Both the position numbers and the translations under genes were made by a program. The notes beneath the pieces were generated by a model. It saw nothing but the letters and a program-made list of their open reading frames with translations. It was not told the DNA's origin and searched no databases. Source: Methanosalsum zhilinae DSM 4017 (GTDB lineage: Archaea; Halobacteriota; Methanosarcinia; Methanosarcinales; Methanosarcinaceae). Taken from it: a stretch of DNA of 64,000 bases. The stretch is from assembly GCF_000217995.1 (NCBI RefSeq), contig NC_015676.1:62001-126000 (forward strand), in the 5' to 3' direction. Below, in pieces: positions 46,531 to 55,654 of the stretch. The stretch's first letter is position 1. Every line of letters begins with the position of its first letter.

Positions 46531-47403
46531 ATGAGCGAATTAATGATTTATGTAAACGGAGAATATGTGCCAAAATCCCAGGCAACAACATCCATATATG
46601 ATCATGGTTTTCTGTATGGAGATGGCGTTTTTGAAGGGATAAGGGCTTATAATGGGAGAGTATTTAAGCTGGCTGAACATATCGACCGCCTGTATGATTC
46701 AGCAAGGGCCATAGCGCTTAATATCCCCATGTCAAAAGAAGAGATGGAAGAGGCAATACTTGAAACTCTTCGCAAAAATAATCTCAAGGATGCTTATATA
46801 AGGCCAATTGTTTCAAGAGGCATTGGCGATCTTGGACTCGATCCCAGAAAATGTCCGAACCCTAATATATTCATCATAACACAGCCATGGGATGCAATGT
46901 ATGGTGATCTTTATGAAACAGGTCTTACAGCCATTACTGTTGGAATCAGAAGGAATGCTCCTGATGCCCTTTCACCAAATATCAAGTCCCTGAACTATCT
47001 GAACAATATTCTTGCAAAAATTGAAGCAAATGAGAAAGGGGGAGATGAAGCTATCTTCCTGGACAGCAGAGGCTTTATTTCTGAAGGCTCGGGGGATAAT
47101 ATTTTCTGCATAAAGAATGGAAGGATTCTAACTCCCCCGACCATCAATAACCTTAAAGGTATCACAAGGGCTGTTGCAATTGAAATCCTTGAAAAGCTGG
47201 GCTATGATGTACTGGAGAAGGATATTGGTCTGTTTGATCTGTATACTGCAGATGAGATATTTGTAACAGGTACTGCGGCTGAAGCTGCACCAATTGTGAA
47301 AATAGATGGCAGGATTATAGGGAATGGAAAGGTAGGCCCTATCACAAAACAGGTTGCAGATACATTTGCAGAATTTACCCGGTCCAATGGAACAGAGATA
47401 TGA
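46531..47403 (+). CDS. ilvE: Branched-chain amino acid aminotransferase
   Basis: The protein has 290 aa and is a fold-type IV PLP enzyme. Family motifs are [34 protein letters not shown] with the PLP lysine in [18 protein letters not shown] and [14 protein letters not shown]. It makes leucine, isoleucine and valine from their keto acids with glutamate. The start is supported by GAGGAT seven bases upstream. Confidence 0.94.
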   Translation: MSELMIYVNGEYVPKSQATTSIYDHGFLYGDGVFEGIRAYNGRVFKLAEHIDRLYDSARAIALNIPMSKEEMEEAILETLRKNNLKDAYIRPIVSRGIGDLGLDPRKCPNPNIFIITQPWDAMYGDLYETGLTAITVGIRRNAPDALSPNIKSLNYLNNILAKIEANEKGGDEAIFLDSRGFISEGSGDNIFCIKNGRILTPPTINNLKGITRAVAIEILEKLGYDVLEKDIGLFDLYTADEIFVTGTAAEAAPIVKIDGRIIGNGKVGPITKQVADTFAEFTRSNGTEI

Positions 47404-47498
47404 ACAGGCAGGTACCTGTTACACATACATAGCTGTCATAAAATACCGGGTATAGCGACTATGCCATGTATGGACAAAAACTGGCTGAGGTGAAAAAG

Positions 47499-47738
47499 AT
47501 GGATAAAATCATACTGGAAAACATTAAGTATCTCAATGATTCTGTAATTTTGATATTGCTTCTGATGCCTGCTACTTTAATTATCGTATTTGAGGCAATA
47601 GCTTCAATTCATGAACTTCGGGTCCTATCAATTGTTACATGGGTAATTTATCTGATGGCCCTTGGTTATGTATCTTTCAGGGTAATCAATCTTAACAAAA
47701 AACTCACCATTTATATGGAAAATATGGAAAATAAGTAA
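47499..47738 (+). CDS. Small membrane protein, unknown
   Basis: The protein has 79 aa with two transmembrane segments (SVILILLLMPATLIIVFEAI and VLSIVTWVIYLMALGYVSF) and a short polar tail. ATG at 47499 is preceded by GAGGTGAAAAAG, a good site; the upstream in-frame start at 47466 is rejected. No family is recognised. moeA follows five bases after its stop, so it is probably cotranscribed. Confidence 0.6.
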   Translation: MDKIILENIKYLNDSVILILLLMPATLIIVFEAIASIHELRVLSIVTWVIYLMALGYVSFRVINLNKKLTIYMENMENK

Positions 47739-47742
47739 GTCT

Positions 47743-49653
47743 ATGCAGCGAAAAGAATTCAGAAATCTTCTCTCAATTGTGGATGCACACCACCTTCTGT
47801 TCAGTCTGGAAACTAAGTTTTCATCAGAATCGGTTTTGATAGAAAATGCCGCAGGATCAATACTGGATGAGGATGTAGTTTCACCAATAGATGTACCTCA
47901 TTTTGATAAATCGGTAATGGATGGTTATGCTGTATATGCTGCTGATACCTACGGTGCCACTGAAACTGATCCTGTAACAATTCACCTGATAGGTTCTATT
48001 GAACCGGGGTTCTCTCCTGGGCTGATGATATGTTCAGGAGAGGCTGCAGAGATTTCAACAGGTGCTCAGATCCCGGATGGAGCTGATGCAGTTGTCATGA
48101 TCGAACATACAACTACCAGAGATGGATATGTCTATATCTACAGGCCGGTTCATTCAGGTGAAAATATAATGCGTGCAGGATCTGATATTCTGCAAGGTGA
48201 GCCTTTGCTTTCAAAGGGACAGAGAATAGGACTGCGGGATATAGGTTTACTGGCAGCTGCAGGTAAAAGAAGGGTAAGGGTAAGATCCCTTAAAGTAGGC
48301 ATTATTTCCACAGGTAATGAGATCACAGAACCCGGTAAAGAACTGGAAGATGGGATGATCTATGATACCAATTCCTATGCACTGCATGCAGCTGTAAGTG
48401 ATTGTGGCGGTTCTCCTGTTATATATGGGATAGTGGAGGATGATGAGGACTCTATGATCCGGATTCTGAATAATGCGGTCTTTGAATGTGATATTGTCCT
48501 GACTTCCGGGAGTACTTCTGCCGGAGCAGGAGATATTATGTACAGGATCATTCAGCAAAAAGGTGAAACATTTGCCCATGGAATCAATATCCGGCCTGGT
48601 AAACCTGTTGTCATAGGAAGGATAAAAGATACACTAACAATCGGCCTTCCTGGTAATCCATCGTCTGCTCTGATCATATTCAATGAGTTTGTTGCGCCTT
48701 TCATCAGAAGAACACTGGGCCTGGATGAGGATATTAGAAGAAAGATATCGGCAGTTGCCGGGACTGAAATACGTTCTGAGGGCAGACATCAGCTCTTACC
48801 TGTTGGCCTTATCCGAAACAGGATATACCCTGCTGATAAGGGGTCCGGGGCAGTCACGACATTGTCTCTTGCTGATGGGTTCATTGAAGTGGGTGCTGAG
48901 ACTGAATTTATTGAAGCGGGAACTGAAGTCGAGGTGACCATGTTTGATGGGAGTCGTACTCCTGACCTTTTGCTTGCCGGTGGAACCTGTCCTGGCCTGC
49001 TTATTCTTGAAGAATTGACTGGTATGGAATTCAGGATACTCAACCGATCCTCATCCGGTGGATTCAGTTCAGTTGCCTCCAAAACCGCAGATATCGGCTG
49101 TGTCAATATGCTCTCCAAATCAGGGGAATATAATGTTGAGATGATGAAGGATATGGGCCTTGAGAATGCAGTTCTTGTCAAGGGCTATAAACGTGATCAG
49201 GGTCTGATCACAGGGCAGAATACCGGAATTTGCCAAATTGAGGATCTTCAAGGCAGAAGGCTGATCAACCGTAACAGAGGTTCAGGCACAAGGGCATTTT
49301 TTGATATGCAACTTGGAAGGTTTGCACGGGATAGAAACATGGATTTTTCTGAACTGACTGCTTCTATTAAAGGATATGATTCAGGTGCAAAGAGTGTGCT
49401 TGAGGTATGCAATACCATTACCAGAAACTTTGCAGATGCAGGCTTTGGAATACGGGCTGCTGCAGAGGAGAATGGCCTGGGGTATGTATCTATTGGAGAA
49501 GAGGATTTTGATTTTATTATACCAGAAGATCTTCTGGACGTACCTGAAGTAAGGAGATTTATTGAATGTCTTTCATCAGAATCATTTGCAAATAGACTTC
49601 CTGATGGCCTGCGTGTACACTCTCGAACAGGTGAAGTTGTGAATCCTGAATGA
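47743..49653 (+). CDS. moeA: MoeA fused to a PBP-like (LysR substrate-type) domain
   Basis: The protein has 636 aa. Residues 1-~400 are MoeA: PIDVPHFDKSVMDGYAVYA, EISTGAQIPDGADAVVMIE, GIISTGNEITEPG, the SGSTSAGAGD site and GLPGNPSSALI. It inserts molybdenum or tungsten into adenylated molybdopterin. The remaining ~220 residues form a substrate-binding-like domain (RSSSGGFSSVASKTADIGCVNML, LQGRRLINRNRGSGTRAFFD). This MoeA-PBP fusion is known in archaea. The extra domain may bind molybdate/tungstate or the cofactor, which is inference. Confidence 0.88.
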   Translation: MQRKEFRNLLSIVDAHHLLFSLETKFSSESVLIENAAGSILDEDVVSPIDVPHFDKSVMDGYAVYAADTYGATETDPVTIHLIGSIEPGFSPGLMICSGEAAEISTGAQIPDGADAVVMIEHTTTRDGYVYIYRPVHSGENIMRAGSDILQGEPLLSKGQRIGLRDIGLLAAAGKRRVRVRSLKVGIISTGNEITEPGKELEDGMIYDTNSYALHAAVSDCGGSPVIYGIVEDDEDSMIRILNNAVFECDIVLTSGSTSAGAGDIMYRIIQQKGETFAHGINIRPGKPVVIGRIKDTLTIGLPGNPSSALIIFNEFVAPFIRRTLGLDEDIRRKISAVAGTEIRSEGRHQLLPVGLIRNRIYPADKGSGAVTTLSLADGFIEVGAETEFIEAGTEVEVTMFDGSRTPDLLLAGGTCPGLLILEELTGMEFRILNRSSSGGFSSVASKTADIGCVNMLSKSGEYNVEMMKDMGLENAVLVKGYKRDQGLITGQNTGICQIEDLQGRRLINRNRGSGTRAFFDMQLGRFARDRNMDFSELTASIKGYDSGAKSVLEVCNTITRNFADAGFGIRAAAEENGLGYVSIGEEDFDFIIPEDLLDVPEVRRFIECLSSESFANRLPDGLRVHSRTGEVVNPE

Positions 49654-49755
49654 GACTATTCAGCCATAAATTTTATAACTTGCTGTATATATTATTAGCA
49701 AACTGTATAAGTCAGGTGAGATTATTTTTAGCATTAAAGGTTGTGACGGATTTAG

Positions 49756-50847
49756 ATGAGCATTCATGATGAGATTAAAGCGGTGGAAGATGAGATCAGG
49801 GATACACCCTACAATAAGGCAACCTCCCACCATATAGGCAAACTGAAGGCAAAGCTTGCACGCCTGAGAGATGAACTTGAGAAGCGTGCGTCTTCAAAAT
49901 CTGGTGGCGAGGGTTACTCGGTAAAAAAATCCGGAGATTCTACAGTGGCCCTTGTAGGTTTTCCTTCAGTTGGTAAATCCACTCTGCTCAACAAGCTTAC
50001 AGGTGCCAATTCAGAGGTGGGTGCATATGAGTTTACAACGCTGGATGTGATACCTGGTATACTTGAACATAAACACGCAACAATACAGATACTGGATGTT
50101 CCTGGTCTTGTCAGAGGTGCTGCCAGTGGCAGAGGCCGTGGAAAGGAGGTAATTTCTGTTGTCAGGAATTCTGACCTTGTTGTTTTCCTGCTGGATATTT
50201 TCCAGCTGCACCACAGGGATGTCCTGTTAAAGGAACTGTATGATGCAGGCATCAGAGTTGATGAGAAAGCACCTGACGTTGTCATAAAGAAGGCTGACAG
50301 GGGTGGTATATCAATTAACAGTACCGTTGACCTTGATATGTCTGAAGACCTGATAAAGGATATCATGGGCGAGTATAAGATTCATAATGGACATGTACTG
50401 ATCAGGGACAAGATAACAGTTGATCAGCTCATTGATTCAGTTATGGATAATCGTGTTTATATCCCCTCCATCACAGTGGTCAACAAGGTGGATATGGCAG
50501 ACAGGATGATTGTGGAGGATGCCAGGAACGAATATCCTGAATCTATCCTGATATCTGCTGAGAGTGAGACCAATCTTGGACAGGTCAAGGATGCAATATT
50601 TCGTTCCCTGGATTTTGTAAGGGTATATCTAAAACCACAGGGAGAACCTGCAGATATGGATGAGCCGCTTATTATCAGCCGTGGATCTACTGTGGGGGAT
50701 GTCTGTGATAAGCTGCACCGCGATTTCAGGGATAAGTTCAGATATTCACAGGTATGGGGAGATTCTGCAAAACACCCAGGCCAGCGTGCAGGACTTGACC
50801 ATCAGTTGTATGATGAAGATATACTGACCCTGATCATCCAGAAATGA
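49756..50847 (+). CDS. DRG-type GTPase (Obg family with TGS)
   Basis: The protein has 363 aa. A coiled N-terminal part is followed by the GTPase motifs GFPSVGKSTLL (G1), the FTTLDVIPG switch (G2), DVPGLVRGA (G3), VNKVDM (G4) and SAES (G5). A C-terminal TGS domain follows (residues ~285-363). This is the archaeal/eukaryotic DRG layout. Such GTPases associate with translating ribosomes. The gene stands alone before tRNA-Gln. The start ATG is at 49756. Confidence 0.92.
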   Translation: MSIHDEIKAVEDEIRDTPYNKATSHHIGKLKAKLARLRDELEKRASSKSGGEGYSVKKSGDSTVALVGFPSVGKSTLLNKLTGANSEVGAYEFTTLDVIPGILEHKHATIQILDVPGLVRGAASGRGRGKEVISVVRNSDLVVFLLDIFQLHHRDVLLKELYDAGIRVDEKAPDVVIKKADRGGISINSTVDLDMSEDLIKDIMGEYKIHNGHVLIRDKITVDQLIDSVMDNRVYIPSITVVNKVDMADRMIVEDARNEYPESILISAESETNLGQVKDAIFRSLDFVRVYLKPQGEPADMDEPLIISRGSTVGDVCDKLHRDFRDKFRYSQVWGDSAKHPGQRAGLDHQLYDEDILTLIIQK

Positions 50848-50972
50848 ATCCTTCAGGACCACCTTTTTGTAACACAGGCCCTGCCATTAAAAAAATCCTC
50901 TTCTTGCATTCATATTGGTGCAAATGCAAGAAATAAACTATAAGTATTAGTATATTCATCTGACACAGAAGC

Positions 50973-51044
50973 AGTCCCGTAGGGTAGTGGTCAATCCTTC
51001 CGGCCTTTGGAGCCGAAGACCGTGGTTCGAATCCGCGCGGGACT
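50973..51044 (+). tRNA. tRNA-Gln (TTG), integration target
   Basis: A 72-nt cloverleaf. The acceptor AGTCCCG pairs with CGGGACT, the anticodon loop is CTTTGGA (anticodon TTG) and the T loop is TTCGAAT. The integrase gene begins 59 bases after its 3' end. GGGACTAT at the 3' end (51039-51046) recurs at 51097-51104 over the integrase start, with an inverted copy at 51060-51067, consistent with an attachment core. Confidence 0.95.
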
Positions 51045-51059
51045 ATTACCTTTTTGTGC

Positions 51060-51104
51060 ATAGTCCCAAACCCCATCTGCATGATATGGAGGGTAAGGGA
51101 CTAT
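51060..51104 (+). promoter_or_regulatory. Inverted repeat covering the integrase start codon
   Basis: ATAGTCCC (51060-51067) can pair with GGGACTAT (51097-51104), which contains the first bases of the integrase ATG at 51103. The ribosome binding site GGAGGG lies in the loop. The hairpin could restrict integrase translation. The same eight bases also occur at the tRNA end and may act as recombination arms. Confidence 0.4.
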
Positions 51105-52374
51105 GAAAATCAGAAAGAAGGACGTTGATGACGTCCATTTTTTCGATAATTCTTTCAAAAGAGCAGTTGAACTGTTCAAAGAAACTGACCGTGCGGCAAA
51201 CGTTGAACTGATGAACAAATTCATTGCATCTTGTAGACGTTCAGGAATTCGCAAATCTACAGTGCTATCATACGTCAATATAGGGAAACGATTGGTCGAA
51301 GTGATGGATGAGGTTGGTCTGGAGAAAGACATACATGAGATTGATCAATACGATTTTGATACTGTTTTGTTATACTTGGAAGATGAAATCAAATTGAAGC
51401 AGGGTACTATCCGGAACTATAAAAAATTTATTAAAAAGTATTTTGGATGGTATATTGATGATAATCCATTGAACATTCCTGATCATGCAAAAAATATGAA
51501 ATGGATTAGGAAACTGAGACTGGAACCTATTGAATCCACGGTACAGCCACACGAAGTTCTCACATCAGAAGAACTGGATAAGATGCTGTCAGTTTGCAGC
51601 AATAATCCTCGAAACAGGGCACTCATAGCAGTACTGGCAGATAGCGGTATGAGAATCGGTGCTCTTGGAAGTTGTAGGTTACAACATGTTGAACTCAATG
51701 ATATTGGTGCAATGATCTACATATCAAGGACATCTAGGAGTAAGAAGACCGCAGAACCACGTGGAATCCCACTCACCTGGTCAACTGGATATCTTGAGCA
51801 CTGGCTTGCATCACACCCGCTTAAAAATGACCCTGAAGCACCATTATGGGTGAATTTGAACTTAAATCATGGACCGATGGGATATTCTATGTTGTGGAAA
51901 ACGCTTGAAAGAATCGGTGCAAAAGCAGGTATCAAAAAAAGAGTAAATCCACACTCATTCAGACATTTCGCAATAATAAGTTGGATACTTGATGGTCTGA
52001 CCGAGCAGGAGATCAAGCACAGAGCCGGATGGAGTCGTGGTAGTACACGTATATTTGAAGTATATGCAAACTACACAGATCGTCAGATCAATGAAGGTAT
52101 CTATGCAAAATATGGTCTCATTACTCATAAAGAAAGACAGATCAAGTTAGACAAATGCCCCAGGTGTAATACTATTTTGAGACCTACAGAGAAGGCATGT
52201 TCTCAATGCTCATTACTGTTATCTTCCAGGGTTCATAGAGGAATAAAAGAACATGGGAGTATCATCGTAGGGGAGATCATGAGATTGGTACTGGAATACG
52301 ATGATCAGGGGAGGTATGTTGAGAATAATAAGTCAAACCAGGTATATGATATGATTGAAAATAGGTTTGTTTGA
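51103..52374 (+). CDS. Tyrosine recombinase with C-terminal zinc ribbon
   Basis: The protein has 423 aa. A SAM-like N-terminal DNA-binding region (residues ~25-130) is followed by a catalytic domain with R184 (DSGMRIGALG), H284xxR287 (HSFRHF) and a nucleophile at about Y321. A zinc ribbon follows (CPRCNTILRPTEKACSQCS, C352-C369). It integrates or excises DNA at an attachment site, here presumably tRNA-Gln. GC and gene type mark the left edge of the island. It is related to the second recombinase downstream. Confidence 0.88.
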   Translation: MKIRKKDVDDVHFFDNSFKRAVELFKETDRAANVELMNKFIASCRRSGIRKSTVLSYVNIGKRLVEVMDEVGLEKDIHEIDQYDFDTVLLYLEDEIKLKQGTIRNYKKFIKKYFGWYIDDNPLNIPDHAKNMKWIRKLRLEPIESTVQPHEVLTSEELDKMLSVCSNNPRNRALIAVLADSGMRIGALGSCRLQHVELNDIGAMIYISRTSRSKKTAEPRGIPLTWSTGYLEHWLASHPLKNDPEAPLWVNLNLNHGPMGYSMLWKTLERIGAKAGIKKRVNPHSFRHFAIISWILDGLTEQEIKHRAGWSRGSTRIFEVYANYTDRQINEGIYAKYGLITHKERQIKLDKCPRCNTILRPTEKACSQCSLLLSSRVHRGIKEHGSIIVGEIMRLVLEYDDQGRYVENNKSNQVYDMIENRFV

Positions 52375-52839
52375 AAAAGATGATTCAAATATATATATAA
52401 ATTTGAATTTTTTTCAAATTTCATATTTTATTTTTAAATGGTTAGAATCCTGTTAGGATTCTTGACATGGTTAGTGGAATCTCTGATTTCTCTGATATTA
52501 TCAGACCCGTCTATTTTTTTATATTGGTCATCTTAGGTGTTTTTACCTGACTGATCGTTCGATCAACCAATCTCGCTAACTGACTTTAACAATATTTCAT
52601 TTTAATATATAAATATAAAAAAAAGAAATAAAAATGCTTATTTTAATATATAAATATAAAATAAGGCATTTTATTGTGAATTATTAACTTTAAATAAATT
52701 AATTTATTTAAATTAACATTAAAATCCTTTAAATTAGGAAAAAATTCACCTTAAGATTTATATACTTAATAATATAATTATAGTTTAGTAATTAAAATGT
52801 TTAGTAGGTAAATAAAAACATAATTAAAAAACATATAAG
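52375..52839. other. AT-rich intergenic region with hairpins and direct repeats
   Basis: No ORF is seen in these 465 bases. Hairpins are AGAATCCT-GTT-AGGATTCT (52444-52462), TCTGATA/TATCAGA (52491-52505) followed by a T run, AGGT...ACCT near 52535 and TGATCG-TT-CGATCA (52552-52565). A 22-bp direct repeat, ATTTTAATATATAAATATAA plus two bases, occurs at 52599-52620 and 52640-52661. The region is likely the regulatory or attachment zone between two recombinase genes. Confidence 0.4.
52491..52521 (+). terminator. Hairpin plus T run after integrase 1
   Basis: The seven-base inverted repeat TCTGATA/TATCAGA with a one-base loop is followed by CCCGTCTATTTTTTTA. It could end the first recombinase transcript. 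Archaeal terminators often rely on the T run alone. Confidence 0.35.
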
Positions 52840-54246
52840 GTGATAAAAATTAGGAAAAAACAGAATAAAAGAGATGATCTCCACAATGTTGGACAGAAAT
52901 TGGAAAATGCACTGAATTTACTGGATGGTTTAGATGTTTCTCCAATAGAAAAAGATAACATAAAAAAATATCAAAAATGGTACGTGGAAATAAAGAATAA
53001 TAAAAAATCATCATCAGTAGATAAAGTACATATTGCTAAAAGAATACTTGAAGAAATGAAAGTAATCGGGATTGAAAAAAACCTTCATGAAATTGATCTA
53101 TATGAATTCATAGACATAAAAGAACATTTTCTTGACAATGTTGAATTATCAAACTCCACATTTGGAAATTATATTAAATTTATAAGGACATATTTCGAAT
53201 GGAAATATACAACTGATGCAGTAAATGGCCATACTGTCCACGGTGCATCAGTACCAACTTGGGTCAAAAGTCTTTCCATACCAAAGACCGTTTCTACTGT
53301 ACAACCACATGAGGTAATAACCGATGATGAACTTGATTTAATTCTATCTCATTTTATTGAGAAGAAAGATTATCGTAATACTGCATTATTAGCCGTATTG
53401 GCAGATTCTGGTGTCCGTATAGGAGCACTTGGTAATATTAAAATAAAGCATTTACATTTTGATGGAAATAGGTGCTTATTATCGATTTCAAAGGAATCAG
53501 ATAACAATAAAACAACCGATCCAATTGAACTCCCATTAACCTGGTCAACATATTATGTTAAGGAATGGCTGAAAAACCATCCATCATATGGTAAAGAAGA
53601 TTTTCAAGAATCATATCTATGGGTTTCTACAAAAAATAAGAAACTTGCATATGCAGCACATAGGAAAATTCTCACAAAGATTGCACAAAAAGTAAATATT
53701 GAAAAAGCAACGAATCCTCATGCATTTCGACATTATGCAATAGTTAATTGGATATTATATGGTTTTTCTGATTCTCAGATAAAACACCTTGCAGGATGGA
53801 AAAAAAGTAGTACCCGGCTTCTTGAAATATATGGCAATTTTCTCAATGCGGATATGAATAATGCGATATACCAGAAGTATGGAATCAAGACAGATAATGT
53901 CCGAAAAGAACGAGTTATTGTGTGCAAAGAATGTGATACAATTGTCCGCAGTACATTTTCGGAATGTCCTAAATGCAATTTCAACTTAAATCAAAAATCT
54001 AAAAGGAATAATGCTACCCATTCAAATGCAAAATCAAAGACTAACCATAAAGTTGAAGATGGTAATATTACCCTACCCTTTACTGATTACTTGAATTTGA
54101 GATTATCAAAATCTCTAAGGTCCATAACTAATGATAATATGTTTTTAGGTCCTTCTAATATACATTCATTACCCTGGTCTTCACCATCGTCACAGCCTTA
54201 TGCAATGTCAATGTCTGTTAAAAGTAGAGTGGTATGTCCAATCTAA
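52840..54246 (+). CDS. Tyrosine recombinase 2 with zinc ribbon
   Basis: The protein has 468 aa and is paralogous to the recombinase at 51103 (shared HEIDxYxF, VQPHEV, ADSGxRIGALG, LPLTWST). Catalytic residues are R193, H294xxR297 and Y331, and the ribbon is CKECDTIVRSTFSECPKC. The ~75-residue tail after the ribbon is unlike the first copy. The start is uncertain: GTG at 52840 overlaps an AGGTGAT site, while alignment with the first copy (MKIRKK) would place the start at ATA 52843. It is more AT-rich than the first recombinase. Confidence 0.85.
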   Translation: MIKIRKKQNKRDDLHNVGQKLENALNLLDGLDVSPIEKDNIKKYQKWYVEIKNNKKSSSVDKVHIAKRILEEMKVIGIEKNLHEIDLYEFIDIKEHFLDNVELSNSTFGNYIKFIRTYFEWKYTTDAVNGHTVHGASVPTWVKSLSIPKTVSTVQPHEVITDDELDLILSHFIEKKDYRNTALLAVLADSGVRIGALGNIKIKHLHFDGNRCLLSISKESDNNKTTDPIELPLTWSTYYVKEWLKNHPSYGKEDFQESYLWVSTKNKKLAYAAHRKILTKIAQKVNIEKATNPHAFRHYAIVNWILYGFSDSQIKHLAGWKKSSTRLLEIYGNFLNADMNNAIYQKYGIKTDNVRKERVIVCKECDTIVRSTFSECPKCNFNLNQKSKRNNATHSNAKSKTNHKVEDGNITLPFTDYLNLRLSKSLRSITNDNMFLGPSNIHSLPWSSPSSQPYAMSMSVKSRVVCPI

Positions 54247-54291
54247 TATGATGGATTTCTCATATCATATTAGTTTAACTATTTTTATGGC

Positions 54292-54561
54292 TTTGACGAT
54301 AAACTCTAAAAATTATAATAAGAGGAAAGTAATTTCCTTATATTATATTTGATCGACAAAAGTAAATGATTTTACATAATTAGAAATATGGCATTATGAT
54401 TTAAAACAAAATTATATATTACAAGTGAATGTTCAATACAAAAAACAACGATTATAAATTTATTTACATACCAGAGGCTTTGACTATAAAGTCCACTTGA
54501 CTATAAACTATACCTTTTGACTATAAAGTCTAAAAAAATGAGTAATAGGAAAAACATTTCC
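54292..54561 (+). repeat. TTTGAC(G/T)ATAAA motifs and GGAAA-N4-TTTCC palindromes (left part)
   Basis: TTTGACGATAAACTC occurs at 54292, TTTGACTATAAAGTC at 54479 and 54516, and CTTGACTATAAACT at 54496. Palindromes GGAAAGTAATTTCC (54324-54337) and GGAAAAACATTTCC (54548-54561) accompany them. Motif plus palindrome behaves as a repeated unit, interrupted by the IS at 54596. Possible roles are operator sites, iterons of a replication origin, or recombination sites. Confidence 0.5.
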
Positions 54562-54595
54562 TCCTAATATACATTAATTAATAAATCCATATTTT

Positions 54596-55599
54596 GGCTC
54601 TGTAGAAATCCTATTTTCCATTACCACTTCAACCTAATATTATAAAAAGGATGAGTCCCCTGTGTTTTTTTGCTAAACAAACAAAAACAACAGGGGATGA
54701 ATGTTTTTGTCAGGAAAATACTTAAACTTTATTGATACAGCCATTGCTGTCTCAGGAAGATCTCATCTTCCATTGTATAGCAGTAAGTATTCTAAGAGAA
54801 AATATACTCAGCACCAGTTAATGACACTGGTTTTACTAAAAGAATACTTAAATGAGGACTATAGAAACTTCGTAGAACTCATTGAATTAATGGATAAGGT
54901 ACAGAATAAAATTGGAATAAAGCAGGTACCACATTTTACAACATTACAGAAATTCATGAGTAGAATACCATCAGTATATTTTAACAGCATATTGAAACAA
55001 ACTCTAAAACTCTTTTATTACCATGGTGAAAGAATATATCTTACTGCTATTGATTCAAGTGGATTTACAGGTGGACATTGTAGTTACTATTATTCAATGA
55101 GGACTGGAAAGAAAAGGAGATCATATCTAAAAACAAGTATAGCAATTGATACTGAGAAATTTATTGTTACTGGATTTAAGATCTCAAGTAAACCTGTACA
55201 CGATACGAAACACGCACAAACATTGCTGAAGCAATGTCATAGACTTCGTCATTCAGAATACTATGTCCTGGATAAGGGGTATGACTCTGAACAAATTCAT
55301 GTTCTCATACGAGAGAACATGAATTCAAGTCCTCTTATCCCTGTAAGACAGAGGAAAAGAAAGAAAATAAACGGCAAATACCGTAGGAAAATGGTTGAAG
55401 AGTTTGATGAGAAACTCTACCATTCGAGAAACCTGGTAGAAACAATGTTCTCAGTTCTAAAAAGAAAATATGGTGAAGAAATTAAGTCAAGAAAGTACAG
55501 AAACCAGGTAAAGGAAGTGAAATGTAAGATGTTAATACATAACATCGAAAGATATAACTCATTTACAATTATTATTTACATAAGGATTTCTACAGAGCC
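54596..55599 (+). mobile_element. IS5-like insertion sequence, copy 1
   Basis: The element is 1004 bp with perfect 17-bp terminal inverted repeats, GGCTCTGTAGAAATCCT and its reverse complement. It appears identical to copy 2 at 61083-62086 (same length and same encoded transposase). The flanks (catatttt on the left, aatcttga on the right) show no target duplication, unlike copy 2. A hairpin (54657-54696) precedes the transposase and includes its ribosome binding site. Confidence 0.9.
54657..54696 (+). promoter_or_regulatory. Hairpin covering the transposase ribosome binding site
   Basis: CCCCTGT (54657) pairs with ACAGGGG (54690-54696), and T-rich and A-rich inner parts can extend the stem. 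The GGGG just before the ATG at 54701 is inside the stem. It would limit transposase translation, especially on transcripts entering from outside. The same hairpin lies at 61144-61183 in copy 2. Confidence 0.5.
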
Positions 55600-55654
55600 A
55601 ATCTTGAGATATAATAAATATAAATTTATAGTTAGGTGGAAATACATTTCCTAA
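54701..55654 (+). CDS. IS5-like DDE transposase (copy 1)
   Basis: The protein has 317 aa. The DDE residues are probably in LTAIDSSGFTGG (D), YVLDKGYDSEQ (D) and NLVETMFSVLKRKYG (E), all within an RNase H-like fold. The frame has no stop inside the element: it reads through the right inverted repeat (ISTEP) and ends in the flanking DNA at 55654, so the C-terminal tail differs between copies. Confidence 0.88.
   Translation: MFLSGKYLNFIDTAIAVSGRSHLPLYSSKYSKRKYTQHQLMTLVLLKEYLNEDYRNFVELIELMDKVQNKIGIKQVPHFTTLQKFMSRIPSVYFNSILKQTLKLFYYHGERIYLTAIDSSGFTGGHCSYYYSMRTGKKRRSYLKTSIAIDTEKFIVTGFKISSKPVHDTKHAQTLLKQCHRLRHSEYYVLDKGYDSEQIHVLIRENMNSSPLIPVRQRKRKKINGKYRRKMVEEFDEKLYHSRNLVETMFSVLKRKYGEEIKSRKYRNQVKEVKCKMLIHNIERYNSFTIIIYIRISTEPILRYNKYKFIVRWKYIS

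Noticed and set aside
54292-54530. CRISPR array
   Set aside because: Motifs are short (about 14 bp), spacing varies, one copy is inverted and no cas genes are seen.
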